Source of the DNA: Apostichopus japonicus
Taxonomy: Eukaryota; Echinodermata; Holothuroidea; Aspidochirotida; Stichopodidae
Direction of reading: 5' to 3'
NCBI RefSeq assembly: GCF_037975245.1
Contig: NC_092565.1
Location: 23,083,499 to 23,147,498 of the forward strand
Length of the DNA: 64,000 bases
Every line of letters starts with the position of its first letter. The first letter of the stretch is position 1. The notes beneath the pieces were generated by a model. That model saw only the letters and a list, made by a program, of their open reading frames with translations, ran no database searches and had not been told where the DNA came from. The translations under genes and the position numbers were made by a program. Shown here one piece after another: positions 49,088-60,889 of the stretch.

Positions 49088-51590
49088 CTTCAGTTCTCCC
49101 AAACCGAGCAAATCCTTTATGTAGCCTGGGCATTGTTCATTACAAGCATCTTTGTCACAAAGCTTAATGATGATTTTTCATGTTTACGTTCCTTCAAATT
49201 CCTAAATATGAAATGCTAATTTGAAGTATTTAAAAATAAATTATTCATTTCTATGATAATTAGTCAAGACCACAGGGATTTTTCTACTGGCTAGAGTTTA
49301 TTGCTAAGCAAACTTGCTTAATGTTATGTGCATCTTTAGGTCAAAACAGCATCCCCATGGCATTTTGTATAACAAAGATGATAAACTGATTATGAAAAAA
49401 AGTGAAAACATAAAGTAAACACAAAGCATTATGGTCTAACTGTTCAACTATGACATCACATGTTTGCTTCAAGTCCACTCACTTGTACAGATTGCAACAT
49501 TTTGAAGTACGTATCAGTGTCTCAAACAAGCTATGTAGGAATTGGCTACAAATTGCACAATGATGCTTACAATGTGTTCCTCTTTCAACAACCAAATATA
49601 AAATTTGCCCTGAACTATCCTTCTAAGAAACAACTAAAATGTAGTCACTGTTATCCGATAGATCAGAAATTACTCCAAATGGAGATGTTGAAACTTGTAA
49701 ACTGACCTGAATGATTCATTTAAAGCAAGAGCAAATAGTATAACTATCAATTATCATCTTTGTTAAAATCAAATTTAAATGGTGAAGATATATATGGCAA
49801 TTTGTAGAACATTTCTGGGTTGACCACAAATTTCATAAGCATGCGGTGGCACCAGTTTTTATTCATCAGCTAATTTCTTGGATACATCAAAGATCCACTT
49901 GTTCTGCATGTACCTGTCACATAAGGTTTCTCTCCCTTTCAGGAATCTCTACGATAATGATAATTCTCAACTGGTGCCCTGTAAATTTGCTTTCATACGT
50001 TTTGACATCGTCGGTAGCAATCCTAGATGTTTTTCAGTGCACTTTATTAGACAGCCTTCGAGTTCTTGCTTCAGTTTGTCTGTCTGAGCTCCTCCGACTG
50101 ATGCCCCCAGTCTATCTTTTATATCATCCTGGCACTGCATGCCACACCGTTGAAGCCGGTCCTACCAAACAAAAGAGAATTGTGACATCACATGAGTAAA
50201 TTTGCAAAGAGAGAAAGGAGATTAAATAAATGCATTTCCTAGACTTTTGTCTGGTAAATTTTGCCTGTCGGCTTGCCCAAATCTTCGAATTAATGTCGGT
50301 TTAAATAATTTCATCCTGGATCCTGGAACCTCTGCATCACAAAGATCCATTATATCCAAATCAAAACTACACTATGAAATGTTTCCCAAAAAGAAATGAG
50401 GGTGGTATTGAAGAACTTAGCATACATAGACTGTGGATTTAGGACCTGATTAATTCACTCTGGCTTCGGCTTTGAGTATGTTTCTTCATGCTGCTGTGCT
50501 GGACGAGTCTAACCGTAATATTAATTACCAACTTTGCGATCCACAATACATGTATACAACTTTGCAATCTGCTGTCCCCCACACAATTTTGCAAGGTCGG
50601 CTAAGAGTTACTCTACAGTTCTAACTTTCGGGAAACCAAAAATGACTTTAAGCAAAAAAATTGTTCTGATGTAGTTTAAAATATGGAAAACAATTTCCAG
50701 AGCCAAAGTTATCATCAATGGTTTGCCCCTCAAAAGTAACATTCCAAATATTTCAAATTATCTCTTAAAGAAGAGCATCTTGACAACTGTAAGAAATGTT
50801 CCCAACAATGCATTCTTTCCTCTTTTTTGTTGAGACTATGACATAACTCAACAATCAATTTCTGCATGCAGTCATTCTTTAAAAGTTAACACTGCAAATA
50901 ATGGTGATCGAAGAATACAAGTTAACATTCCAGGTTTGAGGAATGACATCATATAATAGCAACGTTGAGTCGCTTTAAGCTCTATATGTATCAACTCAGT
51001 CACACATCCAGGACGGAATATTAGAAGAGTGTGTCGGCTGTCTCGTGTAATTTCTGACTGTTACACCTGTGTCTGGAACTGCAGTCAAAAGAGCAAACCT
51101 GCCTCTCCAACAAACTACCAGATATGACTCTGTAATATATGAAGCGGCCATCTTTACTAGCTTCAGGATAGTATGACTACTTTACATGCATAAGGTCATT
51201 GTCAAGCAACAGAACCCCCTACAAAAGCACTGCCGGTGTTTGAGACAACATTTCTTGACCAAAACATAACCTTTAGGTAAAGTTATTTGAAGAAAATAAC
51301 ATTTCTGGCTTGAAAGAAATTGAACCTGTGACCTCAGGATTTATAATTTCTTGTGTTCTTCCAAGCAACCTCTACAGATCCACGATCCCTTTATAATATT
51401 AGTGTGCTTAACTTACTAGAAAATCATTGAGTTCCTGTTGTATGTAATTTTGTCCTTGCTGAATTGGTTGAGAGCATCTCTCTGCACACGACTGGACATC
51501 ACTCATTTGATATTGAGGATTTTCACAACATCTGGCACTACAAAGGTACATTTCTCTCTGTGGAAAATTAACAAACAAGTTGTTCAAAAC
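49088..51590. repeat. Segmental duplication, copy 1 (FAM136A exons 2-3 region)
   Basis: From GTCTTCAGTTCTCCCAAAC onward this stretch is collinear with 61519 to the window end, including introns and 3' flank. Differences are single bases and short indels. The resemblance stops abruptly at the left, where copy 2 meets a hAT-like end. Confidence 0.85.
49858..49863 (-). promoter_or_regulatory. Candidate polyadenylation signal of FAM136A
   Basis: AATAAA on the minus strand, about 105 bp past the stop codon. It is conserved at the same place in copy 2 (62265-62270). Confidence 0.55.
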
Positions 51591-54137
51591 AATGAAAATA
51601 TGGTTATGTGTACATATATTTTGGGGTATTTAGTTTAATGTTTATTTACAAACAACTATTTGTCCCTAGGATGACCTCAAAAGCTGGGTTTGGTCGTCCA
51701 GAATGTTGGTAGTCCCACATGACTGTTAGACGACCTTTAGTAAGTTGCCCTGAAGGTTCCTAATATCTTAATCAGATTTATGACATGTACAAAAACTCTA
51801 GTAAGGTAAGTTTCTAATGAAAAATTACATATACAGCATGAAAGCTCAGATGATACGTCAAGCCTTCCCGATATTCAGATATTGCTCTAGGGGGACCACT
51901 GACATGACATCAACTAGGATGAAATGGCGACAACCTGAGGAGATGAAATGACAAGATGACATGAGATGCTACTGTACCCACGAACCATACATGTGGGAAA
52001 ACATGCAGATCAAGATGTTAATTACTTATAAATGCAAACCATAGATAATAATGCTGATATAATGACGCTGAAAAGCATCAAATTAATTGTAGAGAGGTAG
52101 TACTTGGTTTGCAGGGGTAAATGCATGTATGCAGTTGGATGTGGCAGCCGGTACAGTACAGACACAAATAGAGTTTTCCAACAAGTAGCTGTATGATTCC
52201 TGGGATACAGAATGCTAAATATGTGGGTTTCCTTCAAATCCTTTTATTAGGAATGAAAGTCATACATCTAGCAAGAGGTCATGTCGGATAGAAGACTGCA
52301 CTGATTTGAAGAACTGTCCAGCCTATATTGCTAACATTTAGTATTCCTGAATTCATGGACTGTCCAGCCTATATTGCTAGCATTTAGTGATTCCTTAATC
52401 CACTTCCAAACAAAACGTAACTAGGCTAAGGAGTAATTTCTCAAGTATCAAGCTAGTGGGAAGTTTTATGAGGTCAATAAAGAGGGGCTGTGTTTGGATT
52501 TGGGTGATTTTGAAAGAGTTTTCACCATTTAAAATATAGTAGGAATATCTTACTCTTAAAAACACAAAATGTTACCTTGCATTTATATTTCTAACTCTTC
52601 AAAAGCCACCCTTGTGAGTTTTAAGTACAATCCACTCATAAAGTACACTGCACCATAGTAGTATACATGTACCAAAATGGTGCCTTGTCAACTCAAGGTG
52701 AGATGTTTCTATGAAAATTGCACATCAAAGTGCATAAACATTGATGTATTCTGCAGGCGTATAAGACCAAATACTGAAAAGATTTGCCAATTCAAAGTCT
52801 TACGCTCCTTCTGTGCAGAGCCTAGGCCCTATTGCACCTTGCCATGCTCATGTGGCTTCTGAATGGCATTGCCAACAAAGAAATGATAAAGAATCACCAC
52901 CATTTAATGCTGGACACTGTACCTCATTTGGTATAGCCTAGACTAGGTCTGGTGTCACAACTAACAATGACTGCAATTGGTGATTAGACCTAGGCCTAAG
53001 CTGCATGGTAATACTAATGACTACACATTGACTACTAATCATGAATGGAGATATCATGAGTCAAAATATGTGCTAAAATCAGGGGACAAACTAAAACGAA
53101 TGACAGCGAATGACCGAATGACAATTGACTTTGTACAGGGTTAATTATCATTTGCGAATGACAGCGAATGACAGCGAATGACAACGAATGACAACGAAGG
53201 ACAGTGGTGAGCGGAGATAGAATGATTAACGGAGTGGAGTAAATGCGGTTTTTGGTTTTCTGCGCAAAAATGATTTGAGGAAAATCGCATGTTACGTGGT
53301 TGCAGGGTTTTGGTGTAATTTACGGATAGAAACCACAGGGAAAGTTCTTGTGTGAGAATGCGCTTGAGTGCTGTGCTTTTTACCTCTGTAGATTTATATT
53401 AAAGATAACTGGAGCCGTTTCAAGATTATAGTATTTTTAGTTTCTAACAATTAATAAAATCAAACTTACAATTTCGCTAAACTATAAGGTGCGTTTTTAT
53501 CTTGTCCGTACATTACTAGATCTAGATACCCACGAAGTCTGAACTGTGATACACGGTTGAAGCAAATGTCTGTGCTGTCATTACTGTCATTCGTTTTAGT
53601 CAACTCAATTTTTTAGTGTGTAAAACATATTGTCATTCGTTATGTGTAACGCAATTGTCATTCGTTTTAGTAACACCCTAAAATCAGCTGCAGTTTAGCC
53701 TTATTTGTCAGCTTTCCTACCTACCCTGGCAATGGCATCCATTTATGTGCCATCTAGGCCTGTTAGTGTGAGAACTACATTAAAACCGGCATTAGTACTT
53801 GACTGCAGTACTTGAACAATGGCAATGATTTAGGTAGCTTCCCTTAAGTTTATTATCAATTGTGTTTTGTTAAGCCTTGTTTGGCTAGGCTTAGGTTATT
53901 CACGGGAAGCAAAACAATAGTGTAGTCTTGGCTATGTACGTATAGTAATCAGAGTTTGCATGTGAAGTTAGGCCTACTTCTAGTAGTACTAGTAGTAGTA
54001 GTACAAAGCCTTAGGGAAGTTAGGCCTACCTGCATTTTACGAAAAACACTTCTGTCAATATCATCAACCATTCGTGAAACAGATTCGTCGACTTTCGCCC
54101 GACTAGCTTGTAGAGCCGCTGAGATAGGTTCACCCAT
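49967..54137 (-). CDS. FAM136A: FAM136A, mitochondrial twin-CX3C protein
   Basis: Three exons on the minus strand: 54030-54137, 51417-51557, 49967-50161, all phase 0, giving 147 residues against 138 in human. FAM136A is a small protein of the mitochondrial intermembrane space whose paired Cys motifs should form disulfides. Exon 1 is the acidic/basic helix ending VFRKMQ, as in the human NIRKMQ. Exon 2 has MYLCSARCCENPQYQ and SCAERCSQPIQQGQ. Exon 3 has DRLQRCGMQCQDD, then CLIKCTEKH and the end HLGLLPTMSKRMKANL, close to human HLIPTMTKKMKEAL. All four CX3C pairs (CSARC, CAERC, CGMQC, CLIKC) are complete. The 3.9 kb of introns contain a 596-bp transposon at 53083. A partial second copy lies at 62375-63960. 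Confidence 0.92.
53083..53678. mobile_element. Nonautonomous DNA transposon with 9-bp target duplication and iterated end motif
   Basis: Flanked by TAAAATCAG on both sides (53074-53082 and 53679-53687). The ends GGGACAAACTAAAACGAATG and, inverted, GGGTGTTACTAAAACGAATG share GGG and the core ACTAAAACGAATGACA. A 9-bp duplication suggests a Mutator-like element. Next to the left end the word GAATGACA(GC) is repeated about eight times up to 53210. Near the right end TGTCATTCGTTTTAGT occurs twice. No coding capacity. Lies in FAM136A intron 1. Confidence 0.75.
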
Positions 54138-54549
54138 TTTGCAGTTGTGGAATTCGAGAAGTAAACAATTGTTATGTTGAATATTATATCCGATAATAAC
54201 ATGAACCTAATCGAAATGTGTACTAAATGCTACAACCCGATCATTTTTTCACACTTCGTACTCGCAAGCAGGGAGTTGTTAGTTTTGTACATCCACAAAG
54301 TACACACGAGCCCATGTGTCGATTACGCAATATGGTCCAATGCATTTTACAGAAGGGTATGCAGAGTTTCAGCTTCACCGTGTCACATTTTATGATTTAC
54401 ACTGAGTAATCAAAATTGCTTTTAATGGGTTAAATTCAAAATATTGTGCAGTTGGTGCATTATTAACATTTCTTGTGTTTTCACGTAGAAAATACTTTAA
54501 TTTGCATTTGAACCTGTTGCATTCTAAATACTGTGTGTAAAAGTAAGTT

Positions 54550-54590
54550 GGCCTGACGTTTCTATCCTAGCAGGATCTTCTTCAGAGGCT
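54550..54590 (-). ncRNA. Hammerhead-ribozyme-like motif at the Penelope 3' end
   Basis: Minus-strand order: stem I AGCCU, core CUGAAGA, A, stem II GAUCCU-GCU-AGGAU, A, GAAA, CG, UC (predicted cleavage after C), AGGC pairing back to GCCU. The conserved CUGANGA and GAAA boxes are both intact. Stem III is only the CG pair, as in minimal hammerheads that cleave as dimers (two ACGU segments could pair). One extra A between the core and stem II and one mismatch at the base of stem II are departures from the canonical form. Confidence 0.5.
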
Positions 54591-54745
54591 AAATGACAAG
54601 TTACAGTAACAGAGGGGACAAAAACACGAAAAGAATACAGACAGGTTAATGAGCACGGTGAACTCAATGAGATAGATGAAAGGGGATTATAAGTAGACAA
54701 GGGATGGTGAGAAGAAAGCAACAGGGGAAGAGGAGAGGTAGGAGA

Positions 54746-55120
54746 CAAGGGCGTAGGAACCGGGGGGCTGGGGGGGGGGGGGCGCCAGCCCCCCAGTGAA
54801 AAATATGGGGGGGCGGAAGTATCATTCCGCCCCCCGCTCCGCAAGTCAGAAAACCCCTTTTTCATTTCCAAATCAGAAAAAAATCTCATTTGGAGCACCA
54901 AATTGCATCTAAGGCCAGGTGAAAATGCAAAATTATTTACAAAATGGAGTGGGTGTTGAAGTGTGCTATATTGCACCAAATTGCATCTGAGGCCACCTGG
55001 AAATGCAAAAAAAATCCAAAGGGGAGGGGGACACCCCCTCCCCTTAGACCCCTCCCCCAGGTCGGCCATCAGTCTTCAGCCCCCCCCCCCCCCACTCAAA
55101 AGTACCTTCCTACGCCACTG
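54746..55120. mobile_element. hAT-like MITE nested in the Penelope element
   Basis: 375 bp with ends CAAGGGCGTAGGAAC and TTCCTACGCCACTG, flanked by a perfect 8-bp duplication GTAGGAGA (54738-54745 and 55121-55128). The second, unoccupied Penelope copy (10780-10800) shows GAGGTAGGAGATAAACAG without insertion, which confirms the empty site. G and C runs are subterminal. Confidence 0.88.
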
Positions 55121-55299
55121 GTAGGAGATAAACAGTGGATGGACAAAGAGAGGATTAAAGGCACAGGGTAGGGAATAAACTGGGGAGGGACAAAGGCAGA
55201 GGGGTGTGGAGAAAAAAGGAGGGGAAGACAGCTGTGAGAAGATGAGTGAAAGGTGGGGGGAGGGAGAAAGTGGAGAAGGAGCAGGGAACAGAGGAAAAG

Positions 55300-57651
55300 T
55301 TAGTCATGTCCTTCCTGAATGTTCAGCCCATGAGGTTGGATGGTACGAAGGCGTTGCATCCAGAGCCTCTCTCTGCTGATTCGTACTAGGTCAGGACGGC
55401 TACCTAAGGATTCAATCCCCTGTAGGGACATGTCGTTAATGGTATGGTTGGGAAGGTTAAATGGTCTCCAACTGGGGTCTCGGTCTTCATGGTGTTGACT
55501 GTGGATCTGTGACCATAGAATCGCTTCTTGAGGGTGGTTTTGGTTTCGCCAACATACTGGATGCTGCAAACTCTACAAGAGATTAGATAGATGACATTGG
55601 TGGTAGTGCAAGGGATGTGACCCTTAGTCTTGTGTGTGAGTTGCATGCTGTGGCTGGTGATGGAATTGAATTCAACAATGTGGTGGCTGCAGACGATGCG
55701 TCTCGAAGTACGATCACATTTGAAAGTACCATGCTGAATGGGTGTGGGGTTAGAAGTTAGTTAGAGGTGGAACAGCAGCACGCACAAGAAGGTCTCGTAG
55801 GTTGCATGGTCGTCTGTAGGCGATGATGGGTTTTTCAGGGACGGCTCGTTGGAGTCTATCTGAAGTGAGGAGAATGTTGTGGTTGTTAGGTTGATTTTCT
55901 GAAGAGGAGGAAGATTTGGGTGGAAAGTAACAACCAGGGGCAGCTTGTTGTCGCAATCTGGTCCCTTTTTGTCCTTCGCTGCCAAAGTAGATGATCTGGA
56001 AAGGGAGCGGACTCTCTGAATGGCTTCACGCACCCTTCTGGCACTATGGCCCCTGGCAGTAAGGTGTTTTTCCAAAGCATCTGTATGGCGAATGAAAGAG
56101 GAATTGTTAGAGCAAATGCGACGAAGACGAAGTGCTTGACTGTAGGCAATTCCAGACTTGCAGTGACGGGGATGGCAGCTTGAAGAATGGAGATACTGGT
56201 GTGTGTCTGTGGGCTAAGTTGGTGTATAAGTCTGTAGAGAGAGAACCGTGTTCCGCGAACAGTCACTTCGAGAAAGTTAACCTGTTGGTGAGAGTAATCA
56301 GAGGTGAATTTGATGGGGCTGTGGAAAGAATTGATGTGATTGATGAAGGTGAGCGCAGGCTATCCTCATCACTGGTTCAAACGAAGAAGATGTCATCAAT
56401 GAAGCGCCACCAGATAAGGGGACAGCAGGGAGCCGTACTGAGCATGCGTTCTTCAAGGCTAGACATAAACAGGCATGCAAAGGAAGGAGCGCATCCTGGT
56501 TCCCATGGCAGTCCCGTGTCTTTGAAGGTAATGCTTGTCCATGAACGTGAAGTTGTGTTTGGTGAGAACCTGTTGCATGAGAGCTTGGATGTCAGAGATG
56601 GGTGGAGAAGGATGGACCTTCTTAGACAGGGCTGCACACGTGGCTGCGATACCTTCAGCATGATGGATGTTAGTGTACAGAGAAGTGACGTCGAAAGTAC
56701 CGATGATGGCTGTACTAGGGATTTGGTTCTTGATATCTTCAAGTTTCCTGAGGAAATCTGGAGTGTCATGGATATAAGAATTAATCTGAGGAACAAGAGG
56801 TTTGATGAAGTGGTCCACAAACAAGGATATCTTCTCGGTGGGGGACACATTGCCTGAGATGATATGCCTACCAGGGTTACCAGGCTTGTGAACTTTGGGC
56901 AGGAGATAAAACCTGGCTGCCTTACAGTCTGTGGGGGAAAGGAAAGAAACAGCCTTCTTGGAGATCTGGTTCCGCTGGTACATATCAGTGATGGTCTGTT
57001 TTATCTGCTGAAAGAAAATAACTGTGGGATCAGAATCAAAAAGAGTGTAAATATCACTGTTGGAGAGATGATGCATGGCTTCCTTGATGTAATCCTGTCG
57101 ATCCTGGATGACAACTGCAGAACCTTTTTCGGCTGGCTTAATGATAATGTCACTGCGAGACATCCGTGAGCAGAGTGCTGTACGCTCATCTCTAGGAAGG
57201 TTGTGGTGTGTTCTGCGGAGAGGAGAGTTTGACTGGTTAGTCTCATAGCTGACGACCTGTGTGTAGGCTTCTAAAGCAGGGACTCTGTTCTTAGGAGGCA
57301 TCCAAGAACTTTTCTTGCAGAAGGGTTCCCGTTCAGTTGGAGGATCATCTAGGAAAAACTCACGAAGGCGAATTCTGCGAAAGAAATGAGTAAGATCTTG
57401 GGTCAGTTCCGCTTGGTCAAATGATGGAGGAGTAGGACAGAAGTTGAGTCCTTTGGAGAGAAGCCTAAGGTCTGCACTGGTAAGAGTAGAAGATAAGTTA
57501 ACAACTGCAGTTGAGGATGGTGGTTCAGACTCAGGTGGAGTCTGGGCCTTCTAAAACGGTTGCAAGCGGTACGTTTGCGTCTTTTCTGAAGGTCAGTCAT
57601 TTCCTTATTTCTTATTTCTGTGAGTTCAATGTTCTGCTGAGACAAACACAA
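55300..57651 (-). pseudogene. Penelope reverse transcriptase plus GIY-YIG endonuclease, frameshifted
   Basis: Penelope proteins join a telomerase-related reverse transcriptase to a GIY-YIG nuclease. On the minus strand, 57301-56459 reads LLPKVHKPGNPGRHIISGNV, SPTEKISLFVDH, FDVTSLYTNI and YLQRHGTAMGT in that order, the family's fingers and palm motifs. After a frame change, WWRFIDDIFFV near 56381-56410 carries the catalytic Asp pair (codons at 56392-56397). The GIY-YIG part follows near 55620-55400: [17 protein letters not shown] and KKRFYGHRS. Another frame change precedes the C-terminal LWMQRLRT. At least two frameshifts make it nonfunctional as read. Confidence 0.85.
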
Positions 57652-58142
57652 GTTAATGTTGTCAGTGTACTGAGTCCATTCGTCATCGGTGCAGCATGAC
57701 TGTTATTCAAGCTTCAGCCTCAGGATATCGTCGTTGAGGCTATCTAAGGACGATTGGCAGTGTTTGGTGAGGATGTTGATGAGACGGATGGAGGTGTTGT
57801 GTAAGACTCGGTTCCACTCTCTCTGGAGTCCTGCATGGAGGACCCTACTGCTGGTTGGTGTGTAACCTGCAGACCTGAGGGAATAATGCGGGAGAGAGAG
57901 TAGAACCTGTAGTTGGAAAGAATAGCGCTGGGATTTCTGCATCAATTTTCTGAGCTTCTGAAACATAAGAAAATGGGTAGACATGGTGAAAGCAGCGGGA
58001 TGAGTAAATGATAAAAGTGAATAAAACACTGAAACACAAGAATACAAATACAAGTACAAATACAAAGTAGATAAGGAGGATCACCCGAAGGGATACAGTA
58101 ACAGAGCAGCTGAAAATAAAAAAATAAAAAATTCTAAATACT

Positions 58143-58345
58143 ATTAACTAAATAACTATTACCCATCATCTATAGGCAATTGCAGTGATTAAGTCATCTA
58201 TTTCTTGTGTCGATTTCGTGTAGGTGATGTCTGCAAGCTTCGTGTTAGCAATAAATGACCCCGTCGCGTTGCAATTTTATTCCTTCAACCCCAAGCAGGC
58301 TCGAGTGAGTATTATTACGTGTAGATTGCACCTATAAGGGTCAAC
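58143..58345. repeat. Direct repeat unit, right part of the copy split by the Penelope insertion
   Basis: Matches 58735-58945: CTATTACCCATC, CAATTGCAGTGATTA(A/G)GT, TCTATTTCTTGTGTCGATT, GTGTTAGCAATAAATGACCC, AAGCAGGCTCGAGTGAGTAT. Its left part (ACGTAGAAAATACTTTAATT to ATTCTAAATACT) lies on the other side of the Penelope element at 54484-54532. A weaker third relative is at 58410-58500. Confidence 0.8.
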
Positions 58346-58582
58346 TTAAACGCTGATTTCGGATATAATTAGTAAACTTCTAAAACGAGTTGTGAATAGA
58401 TACACTAGTATAACCATTCCAACGGTCAATAAATAGCTATTACCGATCGGCTATAGGCAATTGATGTGAATACGTCATCTATTTCTCGAGTCGAAGGTAT
58501 ACCGATAACAATTACCGACTGGCTGGGGGCCAATATGTCGAAGTTACGTCGGCTGGGCTACAATGTTAGATTATGTACAAAC

Positions 58583-58653
58583 GGCCTGTTGGTTTAGAGG
58601 TGCTGTTCTCGTTTTTTGTACGCGAGGTCCCGGGTTCGATCCCCCGTCAACTC
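58583..58653 (+). tRNA. tRNA-like pol III sequence, probably a pseudogene
   Basis: It has an A box-like TTGGTTTAGAGG, an anticodon-arm-like CTCG...CGAG with a T-rich loop, and a B box GGGTTCGATCC at 58632-58642, followed by CTC and TTTTT (58654-58658) as a pol III terminator. The 5' end GGCCTGT does not pair with the 3' end, and the T stem is imperfect, so a working tRNA is unlikely. A tRNA-derived repeat is the other reading. Confidence 0.4.
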
Positions 58654-58664
58654 TTTTTCCTTTT

Positions 58665-58945
58665 CTTGTTTTCTTCACGTAGAAAATATTTCGATTTGCA
58701 TTTGAACCTGTTTCATTCTAAATAATAAATTGTATAAATGGTTTTCACCGTCAATAAATAACTATTACCCATCGTCCATAGACAATTGCAGTGATTAGGT
58801 CGTCTATTTCTTGTGTCGATTACGTGTAGGTGATGTCTCGAAACTTCGTGTTAGCAATAAATGACCCCGCCGCGTCGCAAATTTATTCCTTCAATCCCAA
58901 GCAGGCTCGAGTGAGTATTATTACGTGTAGATTGCGCCTATATAA
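58665..58945. repeat. Direct repeat unit, uninterrupted copy
   Basis: Complete version of the unit split by the Penelope element: ACGTAGAAAATATTTCGATT, TTTGCATTTGAACCTGTTTC, ATTCTAAATAAT, then the block matching 58143-58345 with a 20-bp difference around 58727-58745. Confidence 0.8.
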
Positions 58946-59652
58946 GTAATGACCTACGAACTAATTTCGTTCTCATTCCGAGTTCGCTAGAGCATATAGG
59001 GCCTATAGTTAGTTTTTAAGGCTGTGCATTCTCTCTCTCAAATTGGACTTTAATTTATCAGAAGTCCAGCTTCAGGCGGCTTAGCCGGCTACCTGGACAC
59101 CGTTAGTTCTCAGAGATATACTTTCCACAGATGAATTCATTTGTGGAAAGTGTAGTTCTTCTGACATATCGATGTGCTCCAAATTCGCTATCAGACACCA
59201 CGAACTATGTGAACACGCCGAAGTTTAAAGGTTTACTGTTAAGGGGTAGGTTGAGAAACGCTTTTTTCCCCATCAATTTGATATTGACCTCCTCTGATCA
59301 CGTGACCTTCAGTCATTACATTAATTAATGCATTGATAAACTGTACAGTCTGACATTCCTCGTAAGTTTTAACCGTTCGGCCATTGTGTCATTTTCATAC
59401 GCGCATAATGGTCAAATTGCTGATTGTTATAATTTGAACTCTGACCTTTGATGCTATGACGTCATGGTATGAGAGGCCCTACATCGCATGCATATGCCCA
59501 CATCCACCAAGTTTGAAATCAACTTACCTTACGGTTTAGGAAGAGTGCGTGGCACACTTGTTTGTTCTCAAACAAACACATGCAGGTATTTAAACACGCA
59601 CATGCTCACACACACACTTTACTTTAACCCTCACCTCAGTCCATCCTATGTT
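58946..59652. other. Intergenic DNA, nothing recognised
   Basis: Mixed sequence after the direct repeats. A short CACACAC run lies near 59609-59619. No gene or repeat I can name. Confidence 0.35.
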
Positions 59653-59893
59653 CAGTGGCGGCACCAGCCTAGGCAATCTGGAGGGCAAAACTAGGGGGCT
59701 CGGTATATTTGGGGAAACAAATATAACACTGATAAGGGAGCGGGTCTGAGGAGAGGGGTGAACCTTCCCCCACAGGAATTTTTCTACAAGTGAATATATA
59801 TCTTGGATAAGTACCAGATCTGGTTGGGGGTGGGGGCAACTGGTAAGGTGAGGGGAAAATATGGGGAAACACCCTCTCATTCTCCCTCCGTAG
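59653..59893. mobile_element. Possible hAT-like fragment with CAGTGGCGGCACC end
   Basis: The left end CAGTGGCGGCACCAGCC is typical of the hAT MITE ends seen elsewhere in the window, preceded by CCTATGTT. A near match CCCATGTT follows 59893, but the right end lacks the inverted terminus. The right border is therefore uncertain. Confidence 0.35.
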
Positions 59894-60716
59894 CCCATGT
59901 TATTGCGTTCCCCGGTCTGCAAGGACGTTATGTGCGATGACCAGTAGATATGCGTATCGGTAGAATGTATACCTTTACAAATATTATGTAATGCTCTTTT
60001 CTCTCTTTATGTTATATTATTATGACAACGGTTTTCAGTTCACTTTTTTTGTCGTTTTTGCAGACAAATGTGCACAACCCTAATCGAAGTTATTCCCCCA
60101 CAACAGCTCTATCAAATAGGCCTGTTTGTTTCGAATGTAAGTCGAATTTGTGTTTAACATCGTAACATGTAGCATGCAGAATAACTGGAGCTGGAGCTAG
60201 CACATGGTTCGCAGCACAGGTTACGAATCCTGGAGCTAACACACTAGCGATTCAATTCTGCATGTGATGAATCCGCGGCATGTGCTACAGTGCTAGCTTC
60301 AGGAATTGATTTTCAACGTTGCTGCTCTACTGAATGCGTTGAATAAATAAATCCAGAGAAACGATTTACAAAAGCCAGATTTGCATATTGGGTATATCAA
60401 TATTTAAATTCAATACACTGGCACGTGACACACCTGCCCCCTCCCCCCCCCCCTCCGTGTCATTTAACAATATGCAATGGCAATGCCGATGTAATTTCTT
60501 TACTGCTCGAAATCCTGGAATGATGCATGCAAATCGAATAATGTAAATTACAAATTGGCACCAACATGTTAGTGCCATTAAATCCATTGTTTACTGCCAG
60601 GTAATAATTTCATTTTCAAAATCTCAGGCAGTACTATGAAATGACCCGTAACTGATACTGCTCCATGTTGCACCTAGTCTCATTGTAAAATCCAAAAAGT
60701 CACCCCGCCTCGACTT
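59894..60716. other. Intergenic DNA, nothing recognised
   Basis: Contains a C run near 60434-60455 and otherwise unremarkable AT-rich sequence. The next hAT-type end (CAGTGGCGACGGAACC) begins at 60717-60719. Confidence 0.35.
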
Positions 60717-60889
60717 CAGTGGCGACGGAACCGGTGGACTTGAGGGGCTTATCCCCCATGAAAAGAGTGGGGGGGGGGGGGGTTCAGCCCCCAATATTTG
60801 CCAAGTGCTCCAAGAAGTGGGGACCGCGGGGAGAATTTCAAAGTGGGTGCTGAACATATTCTTGAACGGTCCAATGCACAATATACTAA

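Larger units (their letters stand above)
54533..58130 (-). mobile_element. Penelope-like retroelement, nearly full length, frameshifted
   Basis: Bordered by a 12-bp duplication ATTCTAAATACT (54521-54532 and 58131-58142). About 3.2 kb after discounting the hAT MITE at 54746-55120. Read on the minus strand: a leader, an N-terminal basic region, the Penelope reverse transcriptase, a GIY-YIG nuclease and a 3' end with a hammerhead-like fold. Several frameshifts interrupt the coding sequence. A second, truncated copy is at 10517-11219. Confidence 0.85.

Noticed and set aside
52310-52388. Short duplicate containing CTGTCCAGCCTATATTGCTA
   Set aside because: A real two-copy 28-bp direct repeat, but trivial; no terminal repeats or target duplication.
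56132-56857. 241-codon open frame on the plus strand
   Set aside because: It is the antisense of the Penelope reverse transcriptase, which carries clear motifs on the minus strand.
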